Assembly (NCBI GenBank): GCA_017561615.1
Contig: JAFZBT010000080.1
Span: 1 to 27,279, forward strand
DNA: 27,279 nt
Origin: Erysipelotrichaceae bacterium
GTDB lineage: Bacteria; Bacillota_I; Bacilli_A; Erysipelotrichales; Erysipelotrichaceae
Direction: 5' to 3'
Shown here: in pieces, positions 1 to 8,379 of the stretch
Layout: each line of letters starts with the position of its first letter
Position numbering within the stretch: the first letter of the stretch is position 1
Made by a program: the position numbers and the translations under genes
The notes under the pieces: model-generated
Database searches by the model: none
What the model was told of the DNA's origin: nothing
Seen by the model: only the letters and a program-made list of their open reading frames with translations

Positions 1-95
1 GCAAAGTTTTCCATTAATGATTTCTTATCCATGTGAACATGTGCAGCCCCATCGGACTGCTTTCCTTTCTTATCAGTTGCATTGACCTTCTCCAT
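1..95 (-). CDS. Possible 5' end of an unidentified gene, cut by the window edge
   Basis: An open frame on the minus strand runs off the left edge without a stop. It could start at the ATG at 95 or, more likely, at the ATG at 32, which gives M-D-K-K-S-L-M-E-N-F. A TATAAT hexamer at 94-99 would place the transcript start inside the longer version, so the inner start fits better, although no clear ribosome binding site precedes it. About ten residues are too few to recognise a family. It would be the next transcription unit after the terminator at 117-148. Low confidence. Confidence 0.3.
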   Translation of the reverse strand, partial: MEKVNATDKKGKQSDGAAHVHMDKKSLMENF

Positions 96-99
96 TATA
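94..99 (-). promoter_or_regulatory. Possible -10 box (TATAAT) for the gene leaving the left edge
   Basis: TATAAT is read on the minus strand immediately downstream of the terminator of the MFS-GH2 gene. No good -35 is seen; the upstream sequence is the T-rich tail of the terminator. The position fits a new transcription unit running leftwards. Confidence 0.3.
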
Positions 100-116
100 C
101 ATTAATTTTGCCGGTC

Positions 117-148
117 GAAAAAAAGAAAAAGGCCTGCTGAGGCAGGCC
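117..148 (-). terminator. Rho-independent terminator after the MFS-GH2 gene
   Basis: On the minus strand a 7-bp GC stem (GGCCTGC / GCAGGCC, at 131-137 and 142-148) with a four-base loop is followed by a long T-rich tract. It lies 11 bases past the stop codon of the MFS-GH2 gene and closes the minus-strand operon. Confidence 0.9.
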
Positions 149-159
149 GTAATGAAAGA

Positions 160-3156
160 TCAGAGAATCAGCCTGTTCATGACGCTGCGAACGACCTTGG
201 AATCGAATTTGACGACTCTGCGGTCGTAGGTGACCAGGCCGTTGACCTCGTCCTCAACATCGGAAAGCTGAGTGTAAATGACGGCGGACAGGCCTTCACT
301 GACCAGCGGGACGATCTGTTCGCTGTGCATTAACAGGAAAGCCGCCTGCAGGTCGGTCTGGTTGGAGAAGCCCTTGTAGCCGTAGTTGGAATTGTTATAG
401 ACGTGACCGGGGATCATCCAGTTATAGCCGCCGTATTCAGTCAGCGCCCAGACGCGGCTGTCCGGTTCAAAGGAGATCTTATTGAAGTAGATGTGCTTGC
501 TTAACAGATCGCCACCCTTCTGGTCATGCCAGCCGGAGGCGTGGTCGATGATGCGGGAACTGTCCAGCTGCCGCAGCTCCTTCTCAATCTGCAGAGCGTC
601 AAACTGGCCCCAGCCCTCATTGAAGGGAACCCATAAGGCCAGGGAAGGAACGTTGTAGAGATGTTCGACCGTCTCTTTCATTTCCTTACGGAAGCACTGC
701 CGGGAGGCTTCACTGTTACGGGCAAACAGACCATAGTGACTGTCCTTCAGCGTCCTGCCGATGAAAGGCAGCGCCGCGGTCACCAGGAAGCTGTACTTGC
801 CGCCGCCGGAGACCATGTCCTGCCAGACCAGCATGCCCAGCTTGTCGCAGTAATAGTAGAACATCATCGGTTCGATCTTGATGTGCTTTCTGATGGTGTT
901 GAAGCCCATCTCCTTCAGCATCATGATGTCATCTTCGATCTGGCGGTAGTCAGCCGGGGTGTAGATGCCGTCGCTGTAGTAGCCCTGATCGAGAACGCCC
1001 TTGTGGAAGTAGGGCTGATTGTTGAGCATCAGCCGGTTCTTTCCGGCCTTGTCGCAGCCGACGGAGAACTTGCGCATGGCAAAGTAGGAATCAATGCTGT
1101 CACCCGGGCAGCGGATGGTCAGATCATAAAGGAAGGGATCTTCCGGAGTCCAGCTGTGCATGTTGGGTATGGACAGACTGAACAGTCCCTTTCCGCTTTC
1201 GGAAACGACGGTCTTTCTGCCTTCCTTAACGGCCACTTCGTATTTCTCAGCCGTGCCGTTTACCTGAAGCTTAAGCAGCTGACTGTCGTAGTCGATGTCA
1301 ATTCTGATTCCCTCGATGTGCTGACTGGGGAAAGACTCCAGCCAGACAGTCTGCCAGATGCCGGAAGTAGGCGTATACCAGATGCCTCCCCGGCTTGAGG
1401 ACTGCTTGCCGCGGGCGTAGTATCTGGTGTCGGTATAGTCTCTGACGCTGACCGTCAGCTCGTTTTCCGGTTTGAGATAAGGAGTGATGTCCACCGAGAA
1501 GGGCAGATAGCCGCCTTCATGTTCGCCGGCCAGCTGACCGTTGACATAGACCCTGCAGATCTGATCAACAGCGCCGAAGTTGAGCCGGACGAGGCCCTTG
1601 TTGAAACCCTCGGGTAATGTAAAGCTGCGGCGGTACCAGAGAATGTCCTTCGGCGTAATGGTCCTGTTTACCCGGGAAAGAACGGATTCAATGGGGAAGG
1701 GTACCAGCACTTCGCCGTTGAAGGACTCAGGGATCTCCTCAAAGGAGGTGATGGCGTAATGCCATAAGCCGTTGAGATTGATGTAGGAATCTCTTTTGAA
1801 CTGCGGGCGGGGGTATTCCGGAAGGACGCTGTCTTCCTTCAGCTGTTCACCATAGCTGGTCAGCAGGCTGTAGTGCTTCTGGGAATCGGCTTTCTTCTGC
1901 TTCTTAAGCAGAAACCAGGGAATGATCAGCAGGGCTGCCACGATGGCCGCCGCCAGCCAGATGGCCGGTGTCGGGACCTGCTTGACAGTTCCCAGGTCTT
2001 CGTAGGTCTCGTTGGCATTGTTGATGACGGCGGCGCCGATATAGGGGCCGATGATCATCGGCAGCATGACGCCGAAGATCATCCTGATGCCCTGGAAGCC
2101 GCCGGCGCTTTCCCGGGGAGTGTTGTCTCTGATGGCGCCGTTGATCAGGGCGGTAACGATCAGGTTGCCGCTCATCATCACGATGCCGGAGAGTATGACG
2201 CCCAGGGAACGGCGGGCAGTGTACATCAGGATCAGTCCGACGACCAGAAGGATGACGGACGGAATGAAGAACAGATCAGCCCCGGCGATGTCGATCACCC
2301 GGCCGGCCAGAATGGAGACCACGCTGGCCGTCAGCAATACGACGCCGAGGATGACGGCGTAGTCATTGATGCCGAGATAACGCTGGATGTAGATGATCAT
2401 GTAGGGCATGAAGATCTGAGTGGAAATGCTGAAGACAAGAAGGCACAGCAGAGCAAGGTAAAGAGCCTTGTTTTCCCTGATCACTTCCGGGCGGAAGCCG
2501 GAAATAAGGCTGCTCATGAAGGAGTTGGAATTCTTTCTGACCGTCGGGCTGTCCTTGATGATGAAGACGCCTAACAGACCGCCGAGGGAAACCAGCGAGC
2601 CGATGATGATGAAGAAGAGGTCCCACTTGCCCTGCTGAGTCAGGGAGTCAAGCAGACCGAAGACGATCAGCATGCTGGCCAGCGGCAGGGTAGCCAGGAC
2701 AGTCTCGTACTTTCCTCTTTCCTTCGGGCTGACGCTGTCGGTTACCCAGGCGTTGAAGCAGGCGTCATTGGCAGTTGAGCCGAAGAAGGTCATGACGCAG
2801 TCCATGATGATGGCCAGCAGGCCGGCGGTGGAAACCACGGCAGCAGCCGGGAACAGTCTGGCGACGTTTTCCAGATTTAAAAAGGCAAAGGCGATCACCG
2901 AAAGGCCCCAGATCACATAGCCGAGGCAGATGAAGACTTTGCGCTTTCCCGTTTTATCAGATAAGGCTCCCATCAGCAAGGTGGTGAGCGTGGCGGTAAC
3001 GGCACTGGCGGCCACCATGGCCGCGATCGTGCTGACGCTGCCGTTCAGGGTGTTGTAGACAAAGACATTGAAATACATGTTTTCAATGGTCCAGGCCAGC
3101 TGTCCGAGCAGTCCGAACAGCAAAAGAGCCAGCCAGATTCTGGTCTTATCCTTCAT
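160..3156 (-). CDS. MFS sugar transporter fused to a glycoside hydrolase family 2 (beta-galactosidase/glucuronidase-like) enzyme
   Basis: This is one uninterrupted 998-residue frame. Residues 1-419 are a 12-segment major facilitator with the loop motif SDKTGKRK (66-73) typical of sugar/cation symporters. Residues 420-430 are a short lysine-rich linker. Residues 431-998 are a complete GH2 enzyme: the N-terminal signature YPRPQFKRDSYINLNG (448-463), the sugar-binding beta domain, then a TIM barrel with acid/base Glu847 (FNEGWG) and nucleophile Glu907 (TEYGG). With 12 segments both ends should be cytoplasmic, so the hydrolase would cleave a glycoside as it enters; the sugar cannot be named. I chose the ATG at 3156 over an upstream TTG because GGGAGG lies just before it. 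The gene follows ricT by 29 bases with no terminator between, so it is probably last in the tmk operon. GH2 enzymes are usually free proteins; the single-chain union is the oddity. The domain calls are firm and the substrate is unknown. Confidence 0.9.
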   Translation of the reverse strand: MKDKTRIWLALLLFGLLGQLAWTIENMYFNVFVYNTLNGSVSTIAAMVAASAVTATLTTLLMGALSDKTGKRKVFICLGYVIWGLSVIAFAFLNLENVARLFPAAAVVSTAGLLAIIMDCVMTFFGSTANDACFNAWVTDSVSPKERGKYETVLATLPLASMLIVFGLLDSLTQQGKWDLFFIIIGSLVSLGGLLGVFIIKDSPTVRKNSNSFMSSLISGFRPEVIRENKALYLALLCLLVFSISTQIFMPYMIIYIQRYLGINDYAVILGVVLLTASVVSILAGRVIDIAGADLFFIPSVILLVVGLILMYTARRSLGVILSGIVMMSGNLIVTALINGAIRDNTPRESAGGFQGIRMIFGVMLPMIIGPYIGAAVINNANETYEDLGTVKQVPTPAIWLAAAIVAALLIIPWFLLKKQKKADSQKHYSLLTSYGEQLKEDSVLPEYPRPQFKRDSYINLNGLWHYAITSFEEIPESFNGEVLVPFPIESVLSRVNRTITPKDILWYRRSFTLPEGFNKGLVRLNFGAVDQICRVYVNGQLAGEHEGGYLPFSVDITPYLKPENELTVSVRDYTDTRYYARGKQSSSRGGIWYTPTSGIWQTVWLESFPSQHIEGIRIDIDYDSQLLKLQVNGTAEKYEVAVKEGRKTVVSESGKGLFSLSIPNMHSWTPEDPFLYDLTIRCPGDSIDSYFAMRKFSVGCDKAGKNRLMLNNQPYFHKGVLDQGYYSDGIYTPADYRQIEDDIMMLKEMGFNTIRKHIKIEPMMFYYYCDKLGMLVWQDMVSGGGKYSFLVTAALPFIGRTLKDSHYGLFARNSEASRQCFRKEMKETVEHLYNVPSLALWVPFNEGWGQFDALQIEKELRQLDSSRIIDHASGWHDQKGGDLLSKHIYFNKISFEPDSRVWALTEYGGYNWMIPGHVYNNSNYGYKGFSNQTDLQAAFLLMHSEQIVPLVSEGLSAVIYTQLSDVEDEVNGLVTYDRRVVKFDSKVVRSVMNRLIL

Positions 3157-3185
3157 AAGCGTTTCCTCCCATAACAAGCACTGAT

Positions 3186-4055
3186 TCAGGCGTTATCAGC
3201 GGTTTCTTCGTTCTTCTTTGCCGGTAAGAGCTTCTTCAGCTCGGTGATGGTCAGGTCAACGGCATGCTCCTTGTTGGAGATGCGGACGGAGTTGTTGAGG
3301 ATGTTCATCGTGGTGATGCGGAACTTTTCGCCGTTGTAGTAAACGGCGGTGTTCAGCTTGGGCAGTCCGGCGCGCAGTTCCTTGTAGGCTTCATCTTCAT
3401 ACTTAAGACAGCACATCAGCTTGCCGCACTGGCCGGACAGCTTGGCGGTGTTGAGCGCCAGCAGCTGGTTTTTGGCCATGTTGATGGAAACGATGTCGAA
3501 ATCGTCCAGAAAGCGGGAACAGCAGGTCTCCATGCCGCAGCAGCCCAGGCCGCCGATGATCTTGGCCTTGTCGCGCGGTCCGATCTGACGCAGTTCAATG
3601 CGGCAGCGGAACGTGGAGGCCAGAGCCTTCAGCAGTTCGCGGAAGTCCACGCGGTCATCAGCCACGTAGGAGAAGATGACCTTGTTGCGGTCCAGGGTAT
3701 ACTCGGCGGAGATCAGGTACATGTCCAGTCCGCACTGTTCAATGCACTTCTGGCACTTGGCCATCAGTTCCGGAGCCTCTTCGCGGTTTCGCTTATCGTG
3801 AGCGATGTCGTCAGGCGTAGCGGTGCGCAGGATCGGCTTCAGAGTGGCGCCCTTGTGATGAAGGGAAGCGTCGCGCAGATCGCTGATCAGCTCTCCCAGT
3901 TCCACGCCTCTGACCGTCTCTACGACGACCTTGTCGCCATAGTGCAGGTTTTCGTTATCGGTTCCGAAAGTATAGGCCTTCTTGGACCCGTTGAACTTGA
4001 CAGCTACGCAGTATTTGAACTGCTGCTGGTTTTCTCTTGTTTCGCTGTTAGCCAT
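3186..4055 (-). CDS. ricT: PSP1-domain protein RicT (YaaT)
   Basis: The 289-residue protein has the PSP1 fold and the cysteine-rich signature of the RicT/YaaT family: CxxC (about 100-103), GCCGMETCC and QCGKLMCCLKYE. In Bacillus subtilis RicT works with RicA and RicF as an iron-sulfur complex that assists RNase Y in mRNA maturation. These cysteines are the probable cluster ligands. The start at 4055 is preceded by GGAGG, which overlaps the end of holB, so translation is likely coupled. The order tmk-holB-ricT is conserved in Firmicutes. Family assignment is firm; the partner proteins are not in this window. Confidence 0.9.
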   Translation of the reverse strand: MANSETRENQQQFKYCVAVKFNGSKKAYTFGTDNENLHYGDKVVVETVRGVELGELISDLRDASLHHKGATLKPILRTATPDDIAHDKRNREEAPELMAKCQKCIEQCGLDMYLISAEYTLDRNKVIFSYVADDRVDFRELLKALASTFRCRIELRQIGPRDKAKIIGGLGCCGMETCCSRFLDDFDIVSINMAKNQLLALNTAKLSGQCGKLMCCLKYEDEAYKELRAGLPKLNTAVYYNGEKFRITTMNILNNSVRISNKEHAVDLTITELKKLLPAKKNEETADNA

Positions 4056-4057
4056 GT

Positions 4058-5038
4058 TTAAACCTCCAATAATTTATATAGCATCTGGTCAATGAGCAGA
4101 AGCCCGTTGGCGGCCATGTTGAAGCCGTCCCGGGTTTCGGCGATTGCCTTCAGGTAATCAGCATAATTAAGATTGCCGGCCTTTGCCTTCTGCATCAGCT
4201 GGCGGTAGTTTTCGTCCTGGCTGTCATAGCCGTCCAGGCAGTCGGAGACAAACTGCAGGCAGATGTCCAGGAAATACCGGAAGGTATCCCGGGCAGCGTT
4301 GCGGTCGCTCTTATTGAGCCGGGAAAAGCGATCCTGCAGGTAGAGGACGGCTTCCGGCCGGCTGTCCAGAAACAGCCTCTGGAACTCTTCAAAGCTGACC
4401 AGCGCGTTGGTGAACGGTTCGCTGGAACTGACCGTCTCGATCTGGTCGGTACTGTCGATCAGCCGGGAAACGAAATGGGAAGTGAGTTCGTCCAGTCCCT
4501 TTTCCCTGGCCACATCATGGAACTGCTGCTGGGAAAGGGGTCGGAAGCTGACGGTCTGACAGCGGGAGACGATCGTCGGAAGCAGGCGTTCCGGCTGGGA
4601 TGAAATGAAGATACCGGTCATCTCGCCTGCCGGCTCCTCAATGAACTTGAGCAGGCTGTTGGCCGATTTCAGAGTCAGCGTTTCGCAGTTGTCGATGATG
4701 AAGATCTTATGGCCGTTTTTCTCCAGGGCAGTCTTCTCAAAGCGGGTCTTCAAAGCCTCGATCAGCTCAACGCGGATGGGCTTGCCCTCACCGTCAATGT
4801 AAATCAGGTCGGCGTAGTTGCCTTCCTGTATCCGCCGGCAGGTGGCGCACTGTTCGCAGGCCCAGGCATCGCCCTTTTCACAGACCAGGGACTGCGCCAG
4901 AAGCAGGGCGGTCTCCTTCTTCGGGGTACCCTTGGGTCCGGTGAACAGATAGCAGTGCGACAGCTTGTTGTCCTTCAGGGAATTGGTCAGTGTCTGATAG
5001 ACGGTCGGCTGCTGGCTCTGCAGGGTTTCCCTAAACAT
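4058..5038 (-). CDS. holB: DNA polymerase III delta' subunit
   Basis: This 326-residue AAA+ clamp-loader protein has an N-terminal ATPase-like domain with a degenerate Walker A ([11 protein letters not shown]), consistent with delta' acting as a stator rather than an ATPase. A zinc-module cysteine set follows (C-x7-CEQCATC), then the SRC motif (IVSRCQ) that supplies an arginine finger to the neighbouring clamp-loader subunit. It loads the sliding clamp together with delta and tau/gamma. Its start overlaps the last 8 bases of tmk and it ends two bases before the ricT start codon. The C-terminal third is weakly conserved, as is usual in the family. Confidence 0.9.
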   Translation of the reverse strand: MFRETLQSQQPTVYQTLTNSLKDNKLSHCYLFTGPKGTPKKETALLLAQSLVCEKGDAWACEQCATCRRIQEGNYADLIYIDGEGKPIRVELIEALKTRFEKTALEKNGHKIFIIDNCETLTLKSANSLLKFIEEPAGEMTGIFISSQPERLLPTIVSRCQTVSFRPLSQQQFHDVAREKGLDELTSHFVSRLIDSTDQIETVSSSEPFTNALVSFEEFQRLFLDSRPEAVLYLQDRFSRLNKSDRNAARDTFRYFLDICLQFVSDCLDGYDSQDENYRQLMQKAKAGNLNYADYLKAIAETRDGFNMAANGLLLIDQMLYKLLEV

Positions 5039-5666
5039 CGTGCTCCTTCAGGAATCCGGCGATCAGCCGGTAACAGTCGTCGGCTACGGCCTGCCGGCTC
5101 CGGGAAGCGTCGATGACCCGGATCCTTTCCGGATACAGTTCAACAAGCTTCTCATAGCCTTCCTGAACCTTCCGGTGAAAATTCAGCTTCTCAACGTCCA
5201 GGCGGTTGATCTCGTCCCTGCCGCTGAGCCTTTTCAGACCTTCCTGAGGATCAATGGAAAAATAAACGGTCAGATCCGGCATGTGCCTGTCGATGGCGAA
5301 TTCGTTGATCTTCATGACGTTGTCCATGCCGATCCCCCGGGCGTAGCCCTGGTAGGCCAGTGAGGAGTCGATGAAACGGTCGCAGATGACGGTCTTTCCC
5401 TGTTCCAGGGCAGGAATGACCTTTTCGACCAGATGCTGGCGGCGGCTGGCCGCAAACAGCAGGGCTTCGGTCCTTTCGTCCATGGCCGTATTGTTGATGT
5501 CGAGAATGACTCGTCTGATCTGTTCGGCGATGTCGATGCCGCCCGGCTCCCGGGTGTAAAGCACGTCAAAACCGTCTTCCGTCAGCTTGCGGATCACGGT
5601 CTTGGCAGCAGTGGTCTTCCCGGAGCCTTCGCAGCCCTCCAGGGTAATGAACAGTCCTTTTTCCAT
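5031..5666 (-). CDS. tmk: Thymidylate kinase
   Basis: The 211-residue protein phosphorylates dTMP to dTDP. It shows the P-loop EGCEGSGKT (10-18), the dTMP-binding REPGG (39-43) and the DRFIDSS motif (96-102), where many relatives have DRY. I chose the ATG at 5666 rather than a GTG four codons upstream, because that GTG lies inside the ribosome binding site AGGTGGAG. The gene overlaps holB by 8 bases. A TGTTATAAT box just upstream may give it its own promoter in addition to read-through from the aminotransferase gene. Confidence 0.95.
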   Translation of the reverse strand: MEKGLFITLEGCEGSGKTTAAKTVIRKLTEDGFDVLYTREPGGIDIAEQIRRVILDINNTAMDERTEALLFAASRRQHLVEKVIPALEQGKTVICDRFIDSSLAYQGYARGIGMDNVMKINEFAIDRHMPDLTVYFSIDPQEGLKRLSGRDEINRLDVEKLNFHRKVQEGYEKLVELYPERIRVIDASRSRQAVADDCYRLIAGFLKEHDV

Positions 5667-5683
5667 CTTGAACTCCACCTTAA

Positions 5684-5692
5684 ATTATAACA
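5684..5692 (-). promoter_or_regulatory. Extended -10 promoter (TGTTATAAT) before tmk
   Basis: A perfect TATAAT with a TGn extension is read on the minus strand, about 20 bases upstream of the tmk start. No recognisable -35 is found at 16-18 bases. The predicted transcript would begin near 5677 and have a very short leader. The same nine bases recur before the aminotransferase and NERD genes. Confidence 0.55.
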
Positions 5693-5696
5693 TATG

Positions 5697-6863
5697 TCAC
5701 CGGTTCAGGGCTTTTTCCATTCTTTCCAGAGCTTCCCTGAGCTGACTGAACGGCAGCGCGCAGTTCATGCGCTGGAAGCCGGCGTACCGGCTGCCGTAAA
5801 ATTTTCCGTCATTCAGCTGAACATGGGAATCTTTAATGAGGAAATCATTAAGTTTTTCCGGCTCAACGCCGCAGCCGCGCATGTCCAGCCATAACAGATA
5901 GGTGCCCTCATTGGGGTAAACGGTTATCTGGGGCAGTCGCTCCCTGATGAACTGACAGGCGTAGGCGCAGTTGGCGCGCAGATAGCTGATCAGGCTTCTT
6001 TCCCATTCTGCGGAAGAACGATAAGCCGCCTTGACGGCTTCCGGAGCCAGACTGTTGATGCTTTCCAGTCCGCTCAATTCGGCCTGCTTATGGTATTTTT
6101 CGCGGCATTCGGGATCGGTGATGAAACCGAAGGACATCTTCATGCCGGCCAGGTTGAAGGTCTTGGTGGCGCTTAAGAAGGTGAAGGCATGAGAGCGGGT
6201 GTATTCGCTGATGTTAAGAATCGACTTCATCGGCTTGTTAAGGGCGAAGTCGGCGTGAATCTCGTCATTGATGATCCAGAGATGGTGTCTCTGACAGAAA
6301 TCAGCGGCTTCCCGCAGTTCGTCTTCGTCGAAGATACGGCCGGTGGGATTGTGAGGGTTACAGAAGATGAACATGGTGGTGCTTTCATCCACAGCGTCCT
6401 CAATGGCGGCCAGATCCATTTCATAGCGATTGTTTCTGATAACCATCGGGCATTCCAGAACCTGGCAGCCGTTTTTCTCGATCAGCGGCCGGAAGGGCGT
6501 ATAGTAAGGTGATGGTAAAACGATCCTGTCGCCGGGCTTGCTGAAGGCGCGGATGACATTGTTGATGGCATAGACGACGCCGGTGGCGATCACGATGTCA
6601 TCGGCGGTGATGTTGTAGCCGCGGGCATTATAGCGTTCCACGATCAGTTCTCTCAGGCCGTTCAGGGGATCCTCGCAGTAGCCGAATGCCCGCTCATCGA
6701 GCTTTTTGCGCATGGCGGCCAGTATCTCGTCGCTGCAGGGAAAATCCATGTCGGCGATGCCCATGGGTATGATATCGTTGTCTTTCCCGTATTCGCTGAC
6801 CAGAGAATCCCATTTGTGACAGTTGGTTCCTTTACGCTGCAGGATGGTGTCAAAATCGATCAT
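5697..6863 (-). CDS. PatB/MalY-type pyridoxal phosphate aminotransferase (putative C-S lyase)
   Basis: The 388-residue fold-type I PLP enzyme shows NPHNPTGR (169-176), the cofactor-contacting NDEIHAD (199-205), the Schiff-base lysine Lys234 in SATKTFN, and a late YLLWLDMRG segment. The opening segment (KWD, then MGIADMDFP) is characteristic of the MalY/PatB subgroup, whose members cleave cystathionine or other cysteine S-conjugates to pyruvate, ammonia and a thiol. The exact substrate cannot be read from sequence. GAGGG precedes the ATG. The tmk start follows 30 bases downstream with no terminator, so some co-transcription is likely. Confidence 0.85.
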   Translation of the reverse strand: MIDFDTILQRKGTNCHKWDSLVSEYGKDNDIIPMGIADMDFPCSDEILAAMRKKLDERAFGYCEDPLNGLRELIVERYNARGYNITADDIVIATGVVYAINNVIRAFSKPGDRIVLPSPYYTPFRPLIEKNGCQVLECPMVIRNNRYEMDLAAIEDAVDESTTMFIFCNPHNPTGRIFDEDELREAADFCQRHHLWIINDEIHADFALNKPMKSILNISEYTRSHAFTFLSATKTFNLAGMKMSFGFITDPECREKYHKQAELSGLESINSLAPEAVKAAYRSSAEWERSLISYLRANCAYACQFIRERLPQITVYPNEGTYLLWLDMRGCGVEPEKLNDFLIKDSHVQLNDGKFYGSRYAGFQRMNCALPFSQLREALERMEKALNR

Positions 6864-6888
6864 GTTTATGCCCTCGTTTTCCAGTTAG

Positions 6889-6897
6889 ATTATAACA
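6889..6897 (-). promoter_or_regulatory. Extended -10 promoter (TGTTATAAT) for the aminotransferase gene
   Basis: The minus-strand sequence TGTTATAAT lies 26 bases upstream of the ATG at 6863, inside the 99-base gap shared with the divergently transcribed rsmD. No clear -35 element is seen. Confidence 0.6.
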
Positions 6898-6915
6898 TGA
6901 CCTATAGGATGCTGA

Positions 6916-6944
6916 TTCTGTTTTCCGGAGAAATGGAGTAATAT
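6916..6944 (+). promoter_or_regulatory. Weak candidate promoter for rsmD
   Basis: TTCTGT and TAATAT are separated by 17 bases and would start the transcript about 10 bases before the GGAGAGG ribosome binding site ends. Both boxes are poor matches, so this is only a placement guess within the divergent gap. Confidence 0.25.
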
Positions 6945-6962
6945 TAAGGAGAGGAAAAACCA

Positions 6963-7532
6963 ATGCGCGTAATATCAGGAACCGCCCGTAACCGCCGTCT
7001 GGAGGCGCCCAAGGGTCTGGATACCAGACCGATCACCGACCGGATCAAGGAATCGCTGTTCAACATCTGGCAGTTCAGAGTAGAGGACAGCCGTTTTCTC
7101 GATCTCTTTTCCGGCAGCGGCTCCGTAGGCATTGAAGCCATGAGCCGGGGAGCGAGACTGACGGTAATGGTCGATGCCGGAAGGGAAGCGGTCAACGTCA
7201 TTAAGAAAAACATCGACAGCTGCAAGCTGAAAGATGTCCATCATGAAGTCTGTAAGGAGGATGTCTTCAGCGCAATCAGAAGACTCGATGGTTTGGGATA
7301 TAAGTTCGATCTGATTTACGCCGATCCGCCCTTTACCCAGCCGGATCTCTATGAACCGCTGATGCAGGCGCTTGGCTCCAGCAGTCTTCTTGATGAAAAC
7401 GGATCTTTAGCCATCCGGAGCGAAAAGGACCTGGAGCTGGCCGAAGAATATGGCAACCTGGTTAAATACCGGGAGAAGACCTACGGCATTTCCCACATAA
7501 ATTTTTACCAATCAAGTAAAAAGACAACATAA
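6963..7532 (+). CDS. rsmD: 16S rRNA (guanine966-N2)-methyltransferase
   Basis: The 189-residue Rossmann-type methyltransferase transfers a methyl group from S-adenosylmethionine to G966 of 16S rRNA. It begins with the family signature MRVISGTARNR and has the SAM-binding DLFSGSGSVGIEAMSRGA (47-64) and the catalytic ADPPF (120-124). A strong GGAGAGG precedes the ATG. In many Firmicutes coaD follows rsmD; here a terminator comes instead and the gene stands alone. Confidence 0.95.
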   Translation: MRVISGTARNRRLEAPKGLDTRPITDRIKESLFNIWQFRVEDSRFLDLFSGSGSVGIEAMSRGARLTVMVDAGREAVNVIKKNIDSCKLKDVHHEVCKEDVFSAIRRLDGLGYKFDLIYADPPFTQPDLYEPLMQALGSSSLLDENGSLAIRSEKDLELAEEYGNLVKYREKTYGISHINFYQSSKKTT

Positions 7533-7533
7533 T

Positions 7534-7560
7534 AAACCTCCTGCTCAAGCAGGAGGTTTT
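7534..7560 (+). terminator. Terminator after rsmD, possibly bidirectional
   Basis: An 11-bp stem (AAACCTCCTGC / GCAGGAGGTTT) with loop TCAA begins just past the rsmD stop. The T run on the plus strand is short. On the other strand the hairpin is followed only by TATTATG, and it lies beyond the end of the NERD gene, so it could also stop that transcript weakly. Confidence 0.75.
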
Positions 7561-7605
7561 CACATATATTAATAGAACCGAAACGGAAGACTGCATAAGC
7601 AGAGA

Positions 7606-8310
7606 TTAAGAAGAGAATCTGTCCCTTACGATTGCATTATGTTCTTCAATGGAAATACCGTGTTCTTCCTGAATGATCAAAAGGATGCGGCGAAATCTTT
7701 CCACCGTTTGAGGACTATATTTCTCTTCGTTGGCTTTACTTATCAGATATTCATAAGCGGAACGAAGACTATAGGTGCAGGAACTGTTTACGTGGGCAAG
7801 AGACGAAGCTGCAGAGAAGATAACCATTGAAATGATCTTCGGAGCCTTTCCTCCCATCATTCGGCGGAGATGGTTTATGTGGCCTTGGTTTTGTCTGACT
7901 GGGTTTTTAAACTCTTTGTCCTCTTGCCAAGGCTCTTTTTCGGCGCGCCAATAATCATCATTATCGTTTCCGTAAATTAAACCCTTATTTGCTTTCGTTT
8001 CTATGACAAATAGCCCGCCTTTGCAAATCAGCAAATGGTCTATATTTGTTGAAAAGCCCTGTTGATCAGCGAAAGTATAATCGTTAAACACATGTCCACC
8101 GCAGGATTCAGCAACCTTTTTCAGCATAAGACTGACCTGCTGTTCTCCGCGTTTTCCAAAGGTCTCTTGTTCGCTTAATGGCTTTTTCGGAATGATTGTC
8201 TGATGCGTCACAGTAGGGCTTTTGTTGCGGCTTTGGGGCCGGCAGAAAACAAAGCACACAAAGAAGGCAAAGAAGATTAAGATAATATAAAGCAACACAT
8301 CAATCATCAT
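7606..8310 (-). CDS. Membrane-anchored NERD (nuclease-related) domain protein
   Basis: The 234-residue protein opens with one hydrophobic segment (residues 5-23), then a charged linker and a NERD domain (about 52-150). The domain shows GKRGEQQV, Asp91 in NIDHLL, and Glu104-x-Lys106 in FVIETKANKG, which fits the PD-(D/E)xK-like core proposed for this family, plus the conserved NPVRQNQ. The C-terminal 60 residues are helical and charged and of unknown role. Any nuclease activity is inferred from the fold. I chose the start at 8310 because longer versions would overlap the tRNA terminator and because a TGTTATAAT box sits about 16 bases upstream, giving a leader of only 9 or so bases with GGAAA as a weak binding site. 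Codon use looks more AT-rich than in neighbouring genes, suggesting possible transfer next to the tRNA. Confidence 0.8.
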   Translation of the reverse strand: MMIDVLLYIILIFFAFFVCFVFCRPQSRNKSPTVTHQTIIPKKPLSEQETFGKRGEQQVSLMLKKVAESCGGHVFNDYTFADQQGFSTNIDHLLICKGGLFVIETKANKGLIYGNDNDDYWRAEKEPWQEDKEFKNPVRQNQGHINHLRRMMGGKAPKIISMVIFSAASSLAHVNSSCTYSLRSAYEYLISKANEEKYSPQTVERFRRILLIIQEEHGISIEEHNAIVRDRFSS

Positions 8311-8325
8311 ATGATTTCCATAACG

Positions 8326-8334
8326 ATTATAACA
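8326..8334 (-). promoter_or_regulatory. Extended -10 promoter (TGTTATAAT) for the NERD gene
   Basis: This is the same minus-strand nine-base box as before tmk and the aminotransferase gene. It lies between the tRNA terminator and the NERD start, so the gene is not dependent on tRNA read-through. Confidence 0.55.
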
Positions 8335-8338
8335 CATG

Positions 8339-8371
8339 AAAAAAGAACCAATCTGTGAGACAGGTTCTTTT
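8339..8371 (-). terminator. Terminator of the tRNA-Ser transcript
   Basis: On the minus strand the arms AAAAGAACC (8371-8363) and GGTTCTTTT (8349-8341) form the outer stem, with a small inner TCT/AGA pairing, followed by more T residues. It begins nine bases after the encoded CCA end. Confidence 0.85.
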
Positions 8372-8379
8372 GTTTGCAA

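Noticed and set aside
1873..2574. Plus-strand frames of up to 233 residues opposite the MFS part of the MFS-GH2 gene
   Set aside because: The minus strand encodes an unmistakable membrane transporter through the same region. The plus-strand peptide is D/G/Q-rich and resembles no family.
8311..8379. Longer NERD protein starting at 8379
   Set aside because: It would begin inside the tRNA-Ser 3' flank and translate through the tRNA terminator, and the NERD promoter box lies downstream of that start. The ATG at 8310 fits better.
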